A stretch of DNA of 64,000 nt from Virgibacillus doumboii (GCF_902806455.1 NZ_CADCWQ010000001.1:3162001-3226000); one strand, 5' to 3'. Positions 25,137 to 34,964 are shown, counted from the first letter of the stretch. Notes: generated by a model from the sequence alone, not told the origin. Numbers and translations: made by a program.

Positions 25137-26903
25137 TTAATACTTGAAGCCAAATAAAGCACCTGAACCATCTTCAGTTTGTTCAAGTTCACATACAATA
25201 TCTTTGCTATTTAACTTATCTTTGGAGACGTCTGAATCTATTAAACTGATGATATATTGCACATCATTTTCATTGCAAAATTCTTCAATGAATTCGAGAT
25301 AGGATCCTTTACGGTTCTCATGCAATGCTTCAAAAGGTCCATCATGATACAGAAATTTAAAGAAACTTTTATTAGAATAATAGCTTAAAATAGCTAAATC
25401 AAAACACATACACAGCATTTTTCTATATGAAAAACCTTCATCTTCATGTGTCAAGGCACCACTATCTGTAATGATACCAGCATTAAACTCAACATTCGAT
25501 GTGGTATTAGTTGAAATATCAATTATTCCGTTCTTACTTGTTATAGCTTCAAAGTAGGTCTTAAATAGATACCTAATATCATTTAAAACTTTATTTCCAT
25601 ATTCTATTTTCGAGTCTATTGTTTCATTAATTTTTTCTAGTTCCTTCTTCTTTTCATTTAATTCTTTTATATCTGTTCTTGTTTGTAAAATTATATCTTT
25701 TTGTGTCTCGAGACTTTGGATGTTCTTTTCTTTTTCAATTAAATTAGCCCGCAAATTTTTGTACTTATTAATAACATCAGTATCTTGCAATACATTTAAA
25801 ATACCTGATCGTTGTTTTCCTAAGTCTTTTAGCTTTTCATCAACTACCTTAAGCTCTGCTTTTTTATCAATAAGCAGCTTTGATAAGTGAAACCTTCTAT
25901 CTTCAAGTAAAGACTTATTAAAACTAATTAAATCTTCATATGATTTTTGAAGTTGATCACTAAAATAAATTTCGACTTCTTCAAAAAGCTCTTTTATGTA
26001 GTCAAAGTCAAGAAACTCTTTCGTCGCTAATGAGTTTTCAATAAGATCGATGTCAGACCTTAAATTATAGGCTTTATTTTGTAAGGAAATCGACTTACTT
26101 TCAATCTCTTTAATTAATTCCTTGCTAATTTGTTTTTCATTTAAATAGAAGTTAAATGAGTCGAGATCCTGTTCCAATATTTCTTTTTCCCTAGTCAGAA
26201 TATCTATTTGTCCATTGATTCTATCTATATCTGAAGCATTATAATAGTCTTCCATATTTTTTATTTTAGTTTTCAAGGCTTCAATTTCATTATTTAATTC
26301 ATATTTTTTTAAGAGCAGATCACTATCAAATCCTAGTAATTCATATACAAAGGGTTTCCATACTTGGTCTGTAGAACTTGAGAACTTTGTTAATTGAAAA
26401 ACATCACTATAATCATTTTGAGTTCTTATAAAATAGCCTACTAGTTTACGATAATCATAATCTCCTAATATATCAAAGTTTAATTTTTCATTTAAAATTG
26501 TTGTTGCTGGGACGACATTTTCACTCGTAGTATTTAGAACTAAGTTTGTGTAATCCCATTCTTCACATTCCAACAATTCTGTTGAATAATCAAGTATTTT
26601 TATGTCTACTCTTGTAACGTTGCTAAAAGATCTTCTAATTGTTAAATAATCACCATTATTTAATTTTAATTCCAGATAAAACGTATGATCCTTAAAAATC
26701 TTTTTCTTGTTATAAAAATAGTTTCCCTTTTTTACTTCCTTAAGTAGCATGAAATCTATCAGTTGAACAAGAGCACTTTTCCCAAGGTTGTGTGGATCGT
26801 TTACATTTTTATCGTGGACATAACCAAAGATGATATTTAATCCATTTTTAAATTCAATATCTTTAAACCTTGAATCATCGCTATACAACCTTGATAATTT
26901 CAT
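25137..26903 (-). CDS. ABC-three-component system ATPase (DUF2326-type)
   Basis: A 588-residue ABC/SMC-like ATPase. The N-terminus MKLSRLYSDDSRFKDIEF then GLNIIFGYVHDKNVN leads into a short P-loop, DPHNLGKSALVQLIDF (GKS at 41-43). Long coiled coil fills about 195-440. The C-terminal lobe has FSYRKMLCMCFDLAIL and the Walker B-like FLYHDGPFEAL, then a region of HENRKGSYLEFIEEF. This arrangement is that of the DUF2326 ATPase of ABC-3C conflict systems. It is the last of four overlapping genes and its start overlaps the middle component by 4 bases. It would act as the sensor or motor; the trigger is unknown. Confidence 0.82.
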   Translation of the reverse strand: MKLSRLYSDDSRFKDIEFKNGLNIIFGYVHDKNVNDPHNLGKSALVQLIDFMLLKEVKKGNYFYNKKKIFKDHTFYLELKLNNGDYLTIRRSFSNVTRVDIKILDYSTELLECEEWDYTNLVLNTTSENVVPATTILNEKLNFDILGDYDYRKLVGYFIRTQNDYSDVFQLTKFSSSTDQVWKPFVYELLGFDSDLLLKKYELNNEIEALKTKIKNMEDYYNASDIDRINGQIDILTREKEILEQDLDSFNFYLNEKQISKELIKEIESKSISLQNKAYNLRSDIDLIENSLATKEFLDFDYIKELFEEVEIYFSDQLQKSYEDLISFNKSLLEDRRFHLSKLLIDKKAELKVVDEKLKDLGKQRSGILNVLQDTDVINKYKNLRANLIEKEKNIQSLETQKDIILQTRTDIKELNEKKKELEKINETIDSKIEYGNKVLNDIRYLFKTYFEAITSKNGIIDISTNTTSNVEFNAGIITDSGALTHEDEGFSYRKMLCMCFDLAILSYYSNKSFFKFLYHDGPFEALHENRKGSYLEFIEEFCNENDVQYIISLIDSDVSKDKLNSKDIVCELEQTEDGSGALFGFKY

Positions 26904-27145
26904 ATTTTCATCTCCAAGACGTCAGATTCGATATCGTAGTTGATCCTACCTAGTAAAAATAAAAAATCAATTCCCGGTAAAAACAAATATAACGCATCGT
27001 CACCAATTTGCTTTTCTAGGTCATTATACAGTTTGCCATAACTACACTTGTAATCATTTTCTTTAAATAGCTTAATTAATATTGCAACTACATAGATTAA
27101 ACTTCTATTTAACTCTGTAAATTTATCCGGTCTCAGCAATGTCAT
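26900..27145 (-). CDS. ABC-three-component system middle component
   Basis: About 81 residues beginning MTLLRPDKFTELNRSLIYVV, with GGAG nine bases upstream; a TTG start five codons earlier is also open. The sequence LLRPDKFTELNRSLIYVVAI is like the MxLPxKHIxLxxSLLxLGAx start of the small middle components that bridge ATPase and effector in ABC-3C systems. It overlaps the effector gene by 23 bases and the ATPase gene by 4. Confidence 0.75.
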   Translation of the reverse strand: MTLLRPDKFTELNRSLIYVVAILIKLFKENDYKCSYGKLYNDLEKQIGDDALYLFLPGIDFLFLLGRINYDIESDVLEMKI

Positions 27146-27692
27146 CACCGTTTTCTCCAATGTGACATATGTAATACATAAAATGTATTACCACAGTCAC
27201 CATTTCCTCATTCTCTAAGACCTCTATATCATTAGAGTTTAAAAATCTATCAATAATATCATTTATTACTTCGCTAAAAAATTCCTTTTCTCTTTTTATT
27301 TCAGGTATTTTTCTATTGATGGTCTTCTTAATATTATTGTATGATTTCTTTAACTTTTTATTACGAGGGTCAGCCAATATATCCTTAATAGCCTTAAAAA
27401 AAATACTGCTTTCAATTATGACTTTGTTGTAGTCATTACAGCCTTTTTCTTCTAAATTATTAATGGTATTTTTCGCTACAATGTTTATCCTCTTTAATCC
27501 ATCGTCTTCAACACCTTGATTAGGCTCCGAGTCATCTTCAAGCTCTAACTCCAAAAAGTCTATTACCTTTTTTAGGTTATATGGATTAATAACGTCACTT
27601 CTCTTATGTATAACGTTTTGGTTATATACATTGCCATCATTGTTATAAACTGGGCTATAATCACCTTTTGTAGTATTTTTACTTCCTGTCAT
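27123..27692 (-). CDS. ABC-3C-associated variable protein, probable effector component
   Basis: A 189-residue helical, charged protein. Its N-terminus GDYSPVYNNDGNVYNQNVIH carries a motif shared with the membrane peptide upstream. The rest (about 40-189) has no fold I recognise; it contains a helix-rich segment KKSYNNIKKTINRKIPEIKR. In ABC-3C operons this position is held by the component that carries the effector or target-recognition part. Function is inferred from operon position only. Start overlaps the upstream gene (ATGA). Confidence 0.55.
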   Translation of the reverse strand: MTGSKNTTKGDYSPVYNNDGNVYNQNVIHKRSDVINPYNLKKVIDFLELELEDDSEPNQGVEDDGLKRINIVAKNTINNLEEKGCNDYNKVIIESSIFFKAIKDILADPRNKKLKKSYNNIKKTINRKIPEIKREKEFFSEVINDIIDRFLNSNDIEVLENEEMVTVVIHFMYYICHIGENGDDIAETG

Positions 27693-27871
27693 CTTCCATC
27701 ACCAAAACTTCCTTTTACATCACCATCGTTATTATAAATAGGACTATTTTTTCCTTTTGTTTTATTAGTGCTTTTTTGAGTTATCCTTATAGATTTAAGA
27801 ACAAAGCCCCCTGTAGCTCCGAGTATAAGGGTAAGCAGATGGGTTATAACAGTTGTCCAATCAATAGTCAT
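27689..27871 (-). CDS. Membrane-anchored small protein heading the ABC-3C operon
   Basis: 60 residues: one membrane helix (about 8-27, THLLTLILGATGGFVLKSI), then a basic stretch and SPIYNNDGDVKGSFGDGR. The SP(V/I)YNNDG(N/D)V motif recurs at the start of the next protein, so both may bind the same ligand or the longer one may be the soluble paralogue. GAAGGTGATT lies upstream of the ATG. First gene of the operon. Confidence 0.6.
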   Translation of the reverse strand: MTIDWTTVITHLLTLILGATGGFVLKSIRITQKSTNKTKGKNSPIYNNDGDVKGSFGDGR

Positions 27872-28025
27872 TTACAATCACCTTCTTCTTAGTTTAATAA
27901 GTTTTATGTAATTTCCTTAATAGTTTAAAGCTATTATTTCAAATTATGAATTTTTTTACAATACCCATGTATTTTCTACAGTAAGTCTAAAATATTAGAA
28001 TATAGATCCAGGTTCACGTAAAATA

Positions 28026-28076
28026 AATGAAGCAATCCCCCAGTGGACACGGAACAGGTAGGACGATTGCTTCATT
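28026..28076 (-). terminator. Hairpin after the hsdR remnant
   Basis: AATGAAGCAATC and GATTGCTTCATT, 12 bp with a 27-base loop, followed on the minus strand by TATTTT. The original terminator of the decayed hsdR, two bases after its stop. Confidence 0.65.
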
Positions 28077-28077
28077 T

Positions 28078-28496
28078 TTATGATGCCTCTTGCTGATATA
28101 AAGCTTTTTGGAAAGATGTAAATGTTTCTTGAATCTTGCTAACACCACCGAGGACTTCTACAGCATCTGTAATTGAATGGTATTTATGCTCTAGTAATCG
28201 CGGTAATTTTTCTTGGTCAAGCTCTTCATAGCCAGTTTCAACGTACTTAGAAAGAACAAAATCAAGAAATTCTCCTTCTTTGTCGTCCAAATTCTTAAAG
28301 ATACTAGTCTTAGCTTTGGCTAAGCGCTCTTCTCTTGAAATAGGCTTTAATTTATTAAACTTTGCAATACAGATAGTTCATCTTTTCCATATCCCTCATT
28401 AGCGAGACTTTCTAATAATGCTTTACGAGTCTTAGGATTTGCCCAAATTTAACGCAATTCGTCTTTAATTTTAAAAAAGTCAGGCAACGTCCCATA
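28078..28496 (-). pseudogene. Type I restriction subunit HsdR, decayed C-terminal end
   Basis: Pieces of one HsdR tail in shifting frames. YGTLPDFFKIKDELR is followed by a TAA, then IWANPKTRKALLESLANEGY and GKDELSVLQSLIN to another TAA. A frameshift leads to PISREERLAKAKTSIFKNLD and the final open part EGEFLDFVLSKYVETGYEEL ... FQKALYQQEAS. The order and motifs are those of the EcoR124/EcoEI-type R subunit C-terminus. At least two stops and one frameshift make it inactive. No hsdM or hsdS is nearby. It continues directly from the chimeric gene at 28497-29036. Confidence 0.8.
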
Positions 28497-29036
28497 TTAG
28501 TTTTCTAAAAACTCTTCAGCCGAAATAGGTTTTCCATCAGCAGTCCAAAAGCTAGTAGCAACAGTATGCTGGATTTCTCGTTCTTTCCCGTCTCTTAATT
28601 TTATCCTTATTGTTTTCTTAGGTTCTCTCGGTTCGTCTGGATCTCCAGGTTTATCAGGATTGCCTGGGTTTCTAGGGCCTCTTGAAAAGGCCGCCACAAC
28701 TGCACCTAAAATACTAATATAGACAAACATCTTTATCCCATTACCATTTGCAATTCTGGCCATATGCAGTGCTGCCCATTCAAACAGACCAATTTCATCT
28801 AATATTAGTGAAATAAGTATAATAGCGACAAATGCCAGGGTTGCATTCCACACAATTTCTGTTACTTCCCAAACATCGCTGAACCCAATTACACCTGCCA
28901 ATAAAGCAACAACAGCACCACCAATAGCAGACCAACCAATATTCAGCCCTTTAGGCTGCCAAATAACCAAAATAAGTGTAACTAAAAAGATTATAATCGC
29001 TAGTATAAGCGTTGATGACAAAACGTGAACCCCCAA
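28497..29036 (-). pseudogene. Chimera: ArsB N-terminus fused in frame to an HsdR fragment
   Basis: Residues 1-114 are the first three membrane helices of an arsenite efflux pump ([60 protein letters not shown]). After VVAAFS the sequence switches to [20 protein letters not shown], then [20 protein letters not shown] and [17 protein letters not shown]. That is the proline-rich linker and following domain of HsdR, whose remaining tail lies downstream. The frame is intact across the join and ends at a TAA that interrupts the HsdR part. Probably a deletion between an ars operon and an hsd locus; no function is expected. Confidence 0.75.
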
Positions 29037-29178
29037 TTAACAACATTACCGTGGTTAAACGCGTTTTATCACCCAACAATTTTAAATCATTGCAGCTTTA
29101 TCCATTTCAATTGCAGCATATATACACCGCCTCCCTTATACTCAAATCATCCTTTTGTCCCAGCCTCCTGGTACAGTA

Positions 29179-32169
29179 TTAATTATTCTCACTGTTATTA
29201 CTTAGCATGTCGTTAATGATATCTCGAATGTTATCATTATTGGTCTGCTTGTAATACTTGACTTCAAACCCTTGTTGTTTGAATAACTCAAAGATTTGAT
29301 ACGGTGTTTCTATTTTATCTGACTCGCTACCTCTTAAGGTTCTCTCGCTATCAACACCCTTACTTTCAATAACAGCTTTTATGGTTGGGTTGCCCTCATT
29401 ATCTTTAACCACATACATAAAGTCAGGGCTGTAGGTACTGCCATCGATAAATGGAATCTGAATGCTACGTTTTGGAATCTTACCAAAGACCTCGATGCTG
29501 TCGTGTTGAGCTTTGATGTTCTTATCTTCTATATCGGAGTCATATAGGATAGTGTCATATAAATAGGCTTTCATTGGGGTGCCCTTAGTATGCTTTGTCC
29601 CTAAATATGCTGAGGTCTTCACGTGCTCCCTTGGATTACCATCAGCTTCTGTTAATTGAGTTGGATGAACTCTGGTATTGGATAACTTTTTGTAGGAATA
29701 CACTTTTAATAGTTCATCATATAACCGTTCCTTAAAATAAAATGTTAAATTTCTAACCGTGTCAAAAGTGAAAAATGAGTCTTCTAAGGTCTTCTCCTGC
29801 GATGCCTTAGATATACCCCTATGAACCAGAGGAATGGCTACATTGGTACTTTGAGCTAACCTCTTTAAAAATTTACCATATGGAATGGTGTCATAAAAAG
29901 TATCCACCGAATCGGTTACTTGAGTGAAAACAAATTCTTCCTGAACCATTTCTAATATATCTCTAGTGGTACTTCTAGCAGTACGATCAATTAACTTATC
30001 TGTGATAACCTCAGAGATGATATTAACTAACACTTCATCTTCTACCTGGTCGAAATATAAATAATACTTTTCATTGAGTTTTTCCCATAATTCTTTGACC
30101 TTCCAATAATTCTCCTGTCGGATCTTAACTTTTCTGTCTTTATCACGATTTCGATCCGTAACCTTATCATCATCTAACTTATTAAAGACTTCTGGATACT
30201 CATTTAAGAACTCGGTGAGCTTGTCCTGTTTAACTTGTCGATTTATGTCGATATACCCCTTAGTTAAGAGCTCAACAACTACTTGCTCTTGAGTCATATC
30301 CTTATCCGTAGCTAACTTTTCTACCTGTTCCTTTGAAAGTTCCTTTTTATCAAAAGAGGTTTCTCCATAGATTTCTTTTTCTAGTTTTTTGATAAAATCT
30401 TCCTCTGTAAAATCGACTATATAGTTAAGCATGAAAGACTCATTTTCAACTCGATTTCCAGATTGATCTACAGGTAACCTTAAACCACGACCAATCTCCT
30501 GTAGTTTACTATTGTCACTACCACTTGAACGTAGCTTGGCAATGGTAAAGATGTTAGGGTTATCCCACCCCTCTTTTAAAGTCCACTTTGAGAAGATAAA
30601 CCTCTTAGTGTTATAGTTACCATCCTCATCTGTTAAACTTAATAACTCTTCTTTATCAAACAAAATCGTATTTACCTGCTGTTCAACCTCGGCTTCAGTT
30701 GATGTATTATCTTGCGAGAAATATCCCATATGAGAGGCTTTAATATTCCGCAATGTCTCCTGAAGATACTGCTTATACTCCTCCTCATTGGCACTACAAG
30801 CTGCTATCTCATGTTCTAACTGTTTTTTCAACTCTTCTTCAAATGCAATATGCAAGTAAGGCTCCTTACCCGTTTTCTTATCATTTCGATATGAATAAAT
30901 ATCATCAATGAAAAATAAGGCTAAGGTCTTAATCTTAAACTTACGCTTGAAGTTATCTCTCTCAGACTCAAAATGACGCTTTAGAGCTAATTGAATTGAC
31001 TGCCTCACATAAGATGTGGCTAAAACATCAGAATAGAAAACATCACCTGTATACTTTTCTTCTCCGTTACTCAATAAAACTTTTGTAGCCATGATCCCGT
31101 CAATCGTTATACCCCTGAAACTATTAGACAGGCGATTTAAGGAATCAGTGAGCTTTAGATCCTTGGTTTCCTTTACCGTTTTACCACTCTCATTTACAGA
31201 AGTCTTCTGAAAACGGACATAATCACCTTTTACCATATTAATAATCTTGAATACTTCCTTCTTATTATTAGGGCTTGCTACATGCTCCTTGGCTACGCCC
31301 TTAATAAGATTATCCTTAAAAGACTTATGGATGTTGAGATCATAAATCAGATTCTGGTAGTCCTTGACCTTCATCTTATTTTTACCCCTACCTACCTGTT
31401 TTTCAGGGAAGGTGGCTCCATAACGCACAATCATTTGAGGGCGAACCCTTTTCTCAATAAAGTTATAAGTGGTCTGTTCACGACTAAAACGATGCGGTTC
31501 GTCAATAATCATAATAGGTCGAGTGGCCGCAATCCCATCTATCGGCCTGTTATAACCTCCTACCGATGAATCATAATCATTACGGACTAAGACACCACTC
31601 TTGTTATCCTTTAAATGTTGCATGTTTACTAATAAAACCTCTATCACATTTTGATGGCTAGATGTTTTATTAACAAAGTTAGTGATACTATTTGGGATGT
31701 AGTTCTTTTTATTCTTTTTTCGCTTTACCCCTTCAACCACTTCAAGGCTAATTTCACCCTTATAACCACAATTATTTCTAAAATGCTTAGCTACACTTTG
31801 GTTCTTAATAAACCTCTCGACACCTGCTTTAATAGCAAGGGAAGGTACTGCTATGATGAATTTTCTGAAACCATATAACTTATGTAACTCATAAATGGTT
31901 CTCGTGTAAACATAGGTTTTCCCGGTCCCTGTCTCCATTTTGATATCAAGATGCAACATATCTTCATTTCGAGAAATACCCCTCATAGAAGAAGGCAACG
32001 GATTTTGTAGGTTACTTATGTTTTGATATAAATATTCATCATTGATATCTATAATTGGATTCTCTATATTTCTTATCGGTCTTGAGATATCTACATTTTG
32101 AAATACTGAAGAAAGCTTCTTGATAGGCTTAACCTGATGTATTAGATTTTTCTTTAAAATTAATTCCAA
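29179..32169 (-). CDS. res: Type III restriction endonuclease, Res subunit
   Basis: A 996-residue SF2 helicase-nuclease. It starts at TTG with GGAGGTGA eight bases upstream. Motif I is MKMETGTGKTYVYTRTIYEL-like near residue 77, motif II is DEPHRF, and motif VI is QEIGRGLRLPVD. The C-terminal nuclease has SPDFMYVVKDNEGNPTIKAV then IESKG, the PD-(D/E)xK core. With the Mod subunit it cuts DNA between two unmethylated head-to-head sites using ATP. It lies 24 bases after mod. Length and motifs are complete, so it is likely active. Confidence 0.95.
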   Translation of the reverse strand: MELILKKNLIHQVKPIKKLSSVFQNVDISRPIRNIENPIIDINDEYLYQNISNLQNPLPSSMRGISRNEDMLHLDIKMETGTGKTYVYTRTIYELHKLYGFRKFIIAVPSLAIKAGVERFIKNQSVAKHFRNNCGYKGEISLEVVEGVKRKKNKKNYIPNSITNFVNKTSSHQNVIEVLLVNMQHLKDNKSGVLVRNDYDSSVGGYNRPIDGIAATRPIMIIDEPHRFSREQTTYNFIEKRVRPQMIVRYGATFPEKQVGRGKNKMKVKDYQNLIYDLNIHKSFKDNLIKGVAKEHVASPNNKKEVFKIINMVKGDYVRFQKTSVNESGKTVKETKDLKLTDSLNRLSNSFRGITIDGIMATKVLLSNGEEKYTGDVFYSDVLATSYVRQSIQLALKRHFESERDNFKRKFKIKTLALFFIDDIYSYRNDKKTGKEPYLHIAFEEELKKQLEHEIAACSANEEEYKQYLQETLRNIKASHMGYFSQDNTSTEAEVEQQVNTILFDKEELLSLTDEDGNYNTKRFIFSKWTLKEGWDNPNIFTIAKLRSSGSDNSKLQEIGRGLRLPVDQSGNRVENESFMLNYIVDFTEEDFIKKLEKEIYGETSFDKKELSKEQVEKLATDKDMTQEQVVVELLTKGYIDINRQVKQDKLTEFLNEYPEVFNKLDDDKVTDRNRDKDRKVKIRQENYWKVKELWEKLNEKYYLYFDQVEDEVLVNIISEVITDKLIDRTARSTTRDILEMVQEEFVFTQVTDSVDTFYDTIPYGKFLKRLAQSTNVAIPLVHRGISKASQEKTLEDSFFTFDTVRNLTFYFKERLYDELLKVYSYKKLSNTRVHPTQLTEADGNPREHVKTSAYLGTKHTKGTPMKAYLYDTILYDSDIEDKNIKAQHDSIEVFGKIPKRSIQIPFIDGSTYSPDFMYVVKDNEGNPTIKAVIESKGVDSERTLRGSESDKIETPYQIFELFKQQGFEVKYYKQTNNDNIRDIINDMLSNNSENN

Positions 32170-32193
32170 ATCTATTCACCTCCTAACTGTCTG

Positions 32194-34083
32194 TTAATAC
32201 CTTTTAATTAATGAAACTTCGATACTCTTATCTTCATTTCTTAACTGTTTTAAATTCGTTTCTAACTGCGTTAATACACTAAAATCTTTAAAGTTATATC
32301 CGTAGACTACTATACTTGTAGGGTTAAAATCGCCATCCTCGATTATTTTAGATAATAAGGCATCAATATGTTGAGATGCTAATCCCTCATCTAATAAGTA
32401 TAAGTAATCTTTTACTAAATAGGCTGTGTACCCCTTTAAATCTAGCTCATTTACATCTGGGGTTAAGCCATGACTATCCTGATTTAACCAAGTGGTGAGA
32501 ATCGTAGGTTTATCAAACTTGATTTCAAAGTCCGCCAGATTGAAGTTCGGGTCGAACTCCTTTAAATTATCTAACGTGTTTTCTGAAAGCACCTTGGCAA
32601 AGTAATGCTTGAATCCGTAATCGATATCGACTTTCTTCTCTTCTTGGATTTTTCGACTTGCACGAACAATCCGCTCTCTTCCAATTTCATCAATAGTTTT
32701 GTAACCTTGCTTTTCGGCTACTGAACCTTTTTTGACCGGTTCACCTATCTGCACTTGTATAAACTTCCTGTTTTTTCTGCCTTTATCAACTGCATTTTGT
32801 TCTAATACTGCATGAGCTGTAGTTGCTGAACCAGAAAAGAAATCTAATACTATGTCATCAGTATCTGTGGTAAGTTGTATCATGACTCTAACTAAATCCA
32901 CTGGTTTCGGTGTTTCAAAAACTGAATAGCCATCAAAAAGTTCCTTAAGGCCATTTTTAGCTATCTCATTCGTAGCTATATCCTCAGAAAACCATATAGA
33001 TTCTGGGGTTAACCCTCTATCTTTAGCATTTAGATAAGTTTTGAGACGAGGAACAGCGTTACCATCTTTACCAAACCATATTCTATTATCTTCGATCGCT
33101 TCCCTCATAGCCTTTTCTGTGTATACCCAACATCTACCACTAGGTAAATGATGTTCTTTACCATTTGGTGCTTTCAGAACATAAAATTGATCCTTGGTCC
33201 CATGACCTGCTTGGGCTGTTGCAGGGTCAGATTTCCACAACCCCCTAGGATCATCATCAGGATTTTTATAGTTCGATAAAGCCTTTTCTGACATTGGTAG
33301 TTTACCAATTGCTTTTTCCACATAATCAGTCTGCTTACAATAACACAACACAATATCATGCCTAGAAGATACTACTTTCCTGTTTTCACGATTAGTTCTT
33401 TTTTCTCGAGCAAAACTTGCTACAAAATTACTTTCACCGAATATATCATCACATAGTAATTTTAACTGCGAGCCTTCATTATCATCTATAGAGATAAATA
33501 TTACCCCTTTATCATTTAGTAATTCACGTGCTAAAAATAATCTTGGATACATAAAAGTTAACCAAGCACTATGGGAAGATGAGTTAGAAGAAGTCATGTT
33601 TAAAATTCTTTCAGCTTCCTCTTCCTCAACCCCTAAAATATTTGTTAATTCATCTACAGTAAATTTATAACTATCTTTATAAACAAAATCGTCCTCACCT
33701 GTATTGTACGGTGGGTCAATATAAATCATCTTGATTTGCTCGGTGTAAGACCTTCTTAAATGCTTTAATACATCTAGGTTATCCCCTGTAATATAAATGT
33801 TTTTGGAATTCTTATTCTCAGGCTTCTCGTTTTTATCCTGATTTGGTTCTAATACCGTCTCTGTCTCAAGAGAATCAGCTATATACTTAGCGTAATTCTT
33901 GCCAAGGAAATCCATATGATACCCCTCAAACGAGAAATCAAGCTCATCAGATGTCTCCTTCTTAAACTTGTCAATCAAAAACTTACCATTCTCGAAACAG
34001 TTCGGAAAATATTTTTGTAAAATATCTAATCTCTTACTGTTAAAGCGACCTTCACCATTATCATCTAAAATATTCTTAATCAC
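32194..34083 (-). CDS. mod: Type III DNA N6-adenine methyltransferase, Mod subunit
   Basis: A 629-residue beta-class methyltransferase. The catalytic DPPYNTG is at about 123-129 and the AdoMet motif DFFSGSATTAHAVL near 400, with the variable recognition domain between; this order defines the beta class. It methylates adenine in an asymmetric site and gives Res its specificity. GTG start with GGAGAGGTG upstream. Mod-res form a two-gene operon; the recognition sequence cannot be read. Confidence 0.95.
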   Translation of the reverse strand: MIKNILDDNGEGRFNSKRLDILQKYFPNCFENGKFLIDKFKKETSDELDFSFEGYHMDFLGKNYAKYIADSLETETVLEPNQDKNEKPENKNSKNIYITGDNLDVLKHLRRSYTEQIKMIYIDPPYNTGEDDFVYKDSYKFTVDELTNILGVEEEEAERILNMTSSNSSSHSAWLTFMYPRLFLARELLNDKGVIFISIDDNEGSQLKLLCDDIFGESNFVASFAREKRTNRENRKVVSSRHDIVLCYCKQTDYVEKAIGKLPMSEKALSNYKNPDDDPRGLWKSDPATAQAGHGTKDQFYVLKAPNGKEHHLPSGRCWVYTEKAMREAIEDNRIWFGKDGNAVPRLKTYLNAKDRGLTPESIWFSEDIATNEIAKNGLKELFDGYSVFETPKPVDLVRVMIQLTTDTDDIVLDFFSGSATTAHAVLEQNAVDKGRKNRKFIQVQIGEPVKKGSVAEKQGYKTIDEIGRERIVRASRKIQEEKKVDIDYGFKHYFAKVLSENTLDNLKEFDPNFNLADFEIKFDKPTILTTWLNQDSHGLTPDVNELDLKGYTAYLVKDYLYLLDEGLASQHIDALLSKIIEDGDFNPTSIVVYGYNFKDFSVLTQLETNLKQLRNEDKSIEVSLIKRY

Positions 34084-34381
34084 CCTTTACACCTCTCCTT
34101 TATCATAGTAAAAATTACTTTTATGTATCTAAACCTTAATGAAATTTCGTATTCACACTAATAACTGGACTTTTTCATAAAATATCTGTAACAACAGTAA
34201 CAATTTTACTATAAATACTAATTTACGTATAGAGTCGAAACACCTTCCTTTGTGAAGTCTATTAAAGCCTTTTCTTGTAATTTTATATCCTATACTTTTA
34301 TAGACTAATATGAACACAAGCTTGGATAGTTTTGACGAGTTCCTACTATATAATTATGTGAGTTAAAAAGGGCAAAAAGAA

Positions 34382-34402
34382 AAGGACTTCGTAAAAGTCC
34401 TT
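34382..34402 (-). terminator. Rho-independent terminator, minus direction
   Basis: AAGGACTT and AAGTCCTT with a short loop; on the minus strand TTTTCTTTTTG follows. It could close the transcript of the gene at 34721-34930. Confidence 0.65.
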
Positions 34403-34486
34403 CACCATCCCAAACTACACTATTCCAATAAAGCACCCTTAAAGTATATTTTTTCACAATCTTAGTACAAATAGATGTTGTCTGAA

Positions 34487-34510
34487 TGCGCAGTATCGTT
34501 GTACTGCGCA
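34487..34510. repeat. Perfect inverted repeat, 9-bp arms
   Basis: TGCGCAGTA-TCGTTG-TACTGCGCA. GC-rich stem in AT-rich DNA upstream of the terminator at 34382. Confidence 0.55.
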
Positions 34511-34720
34511 GCAATAACCATATAGCTAATACAACAGCTAGCCTTCCAGTTACGGCTTTAAAGACTACTTTTTCCCTTACACTTAATTATAAAAAATTAT
34601 GTTCCGTTAGGTTCAAGTAATTATAAACTCTTATACTTCTCTCTTCCCTTGAAGTAACTGATCTCCGTGTTATACAGCAAAGTTAATTATCACTCATAGT
34701 CTACTCCTTACATATATTGG

Positions 34721-34930
34721 CTAACTTAAATAATAACAATCAGAATTTAAATCTAAGAGATTCATAAACTGTTCCATTTCCATTTGGCTTCTACAACCTA
34801 TTTTAAAGGTGTTTCTATTTGAGTAATATACATCTAAATGCATTAAAGGGTGATATTCACCATCTTCATTCTCTTTATCCACTGTAAAGAAAACCCTGCT
34901 CATTTTATCTACTTTCATGAGGAACTGCAC
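34721..34930 (-). CDS. Small protein of unknown function
   Basis: 69 residues from a GTG with AAAGG close upstream, or 65 from an inner ATG (MKVDKMSRVFFTVDKENEDG). Beta-strand-rich (HLDVYYSNRNTFKIGCRSQM) and ending in NSDCYYLS. Codon use looks coding. No family recognised; no operon partner. Confidence 0.45.
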   Translation of the reverse strand: MQFLMKVDKMSRVFFTVDKENEDGEYHPLMHLDVYYSNRNTFKIGCRSQMEMEQFMNLLDLNSDCYYLS

Positions 34931-34964
34931 ATAACCTTTAAGTTATGACACCTAAAAATTATAG

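Larger units (their letters stand above)
34084..34720. other. Non-coding stretch with two hairpins
   Basis: No supported gene. It contains a minus-strand terminator at 34382-34402 and a 9-bp perfect hairpin at 34487-34510 (TGCGCAGTA/TACTGCGCA). A transcript from the right (34.4-34.7 kb) ending at that terminator could be a small RNA or a decayed gene; nothing more can be said. Confidence 0.4.

Noticed and set aside
28078..28290. Stand-alone 70-residue gene
   Set aside because: Its sequence is the extreme C-terminus of HsdR and upstream pieces of the same protein lie in other frames; it is part of a pseudogene.
34305..34514. 69-codon minus-strand frame
   Set aside because: Contains a terminator hairpin and a 9-bp inverted repeat; no start signal.
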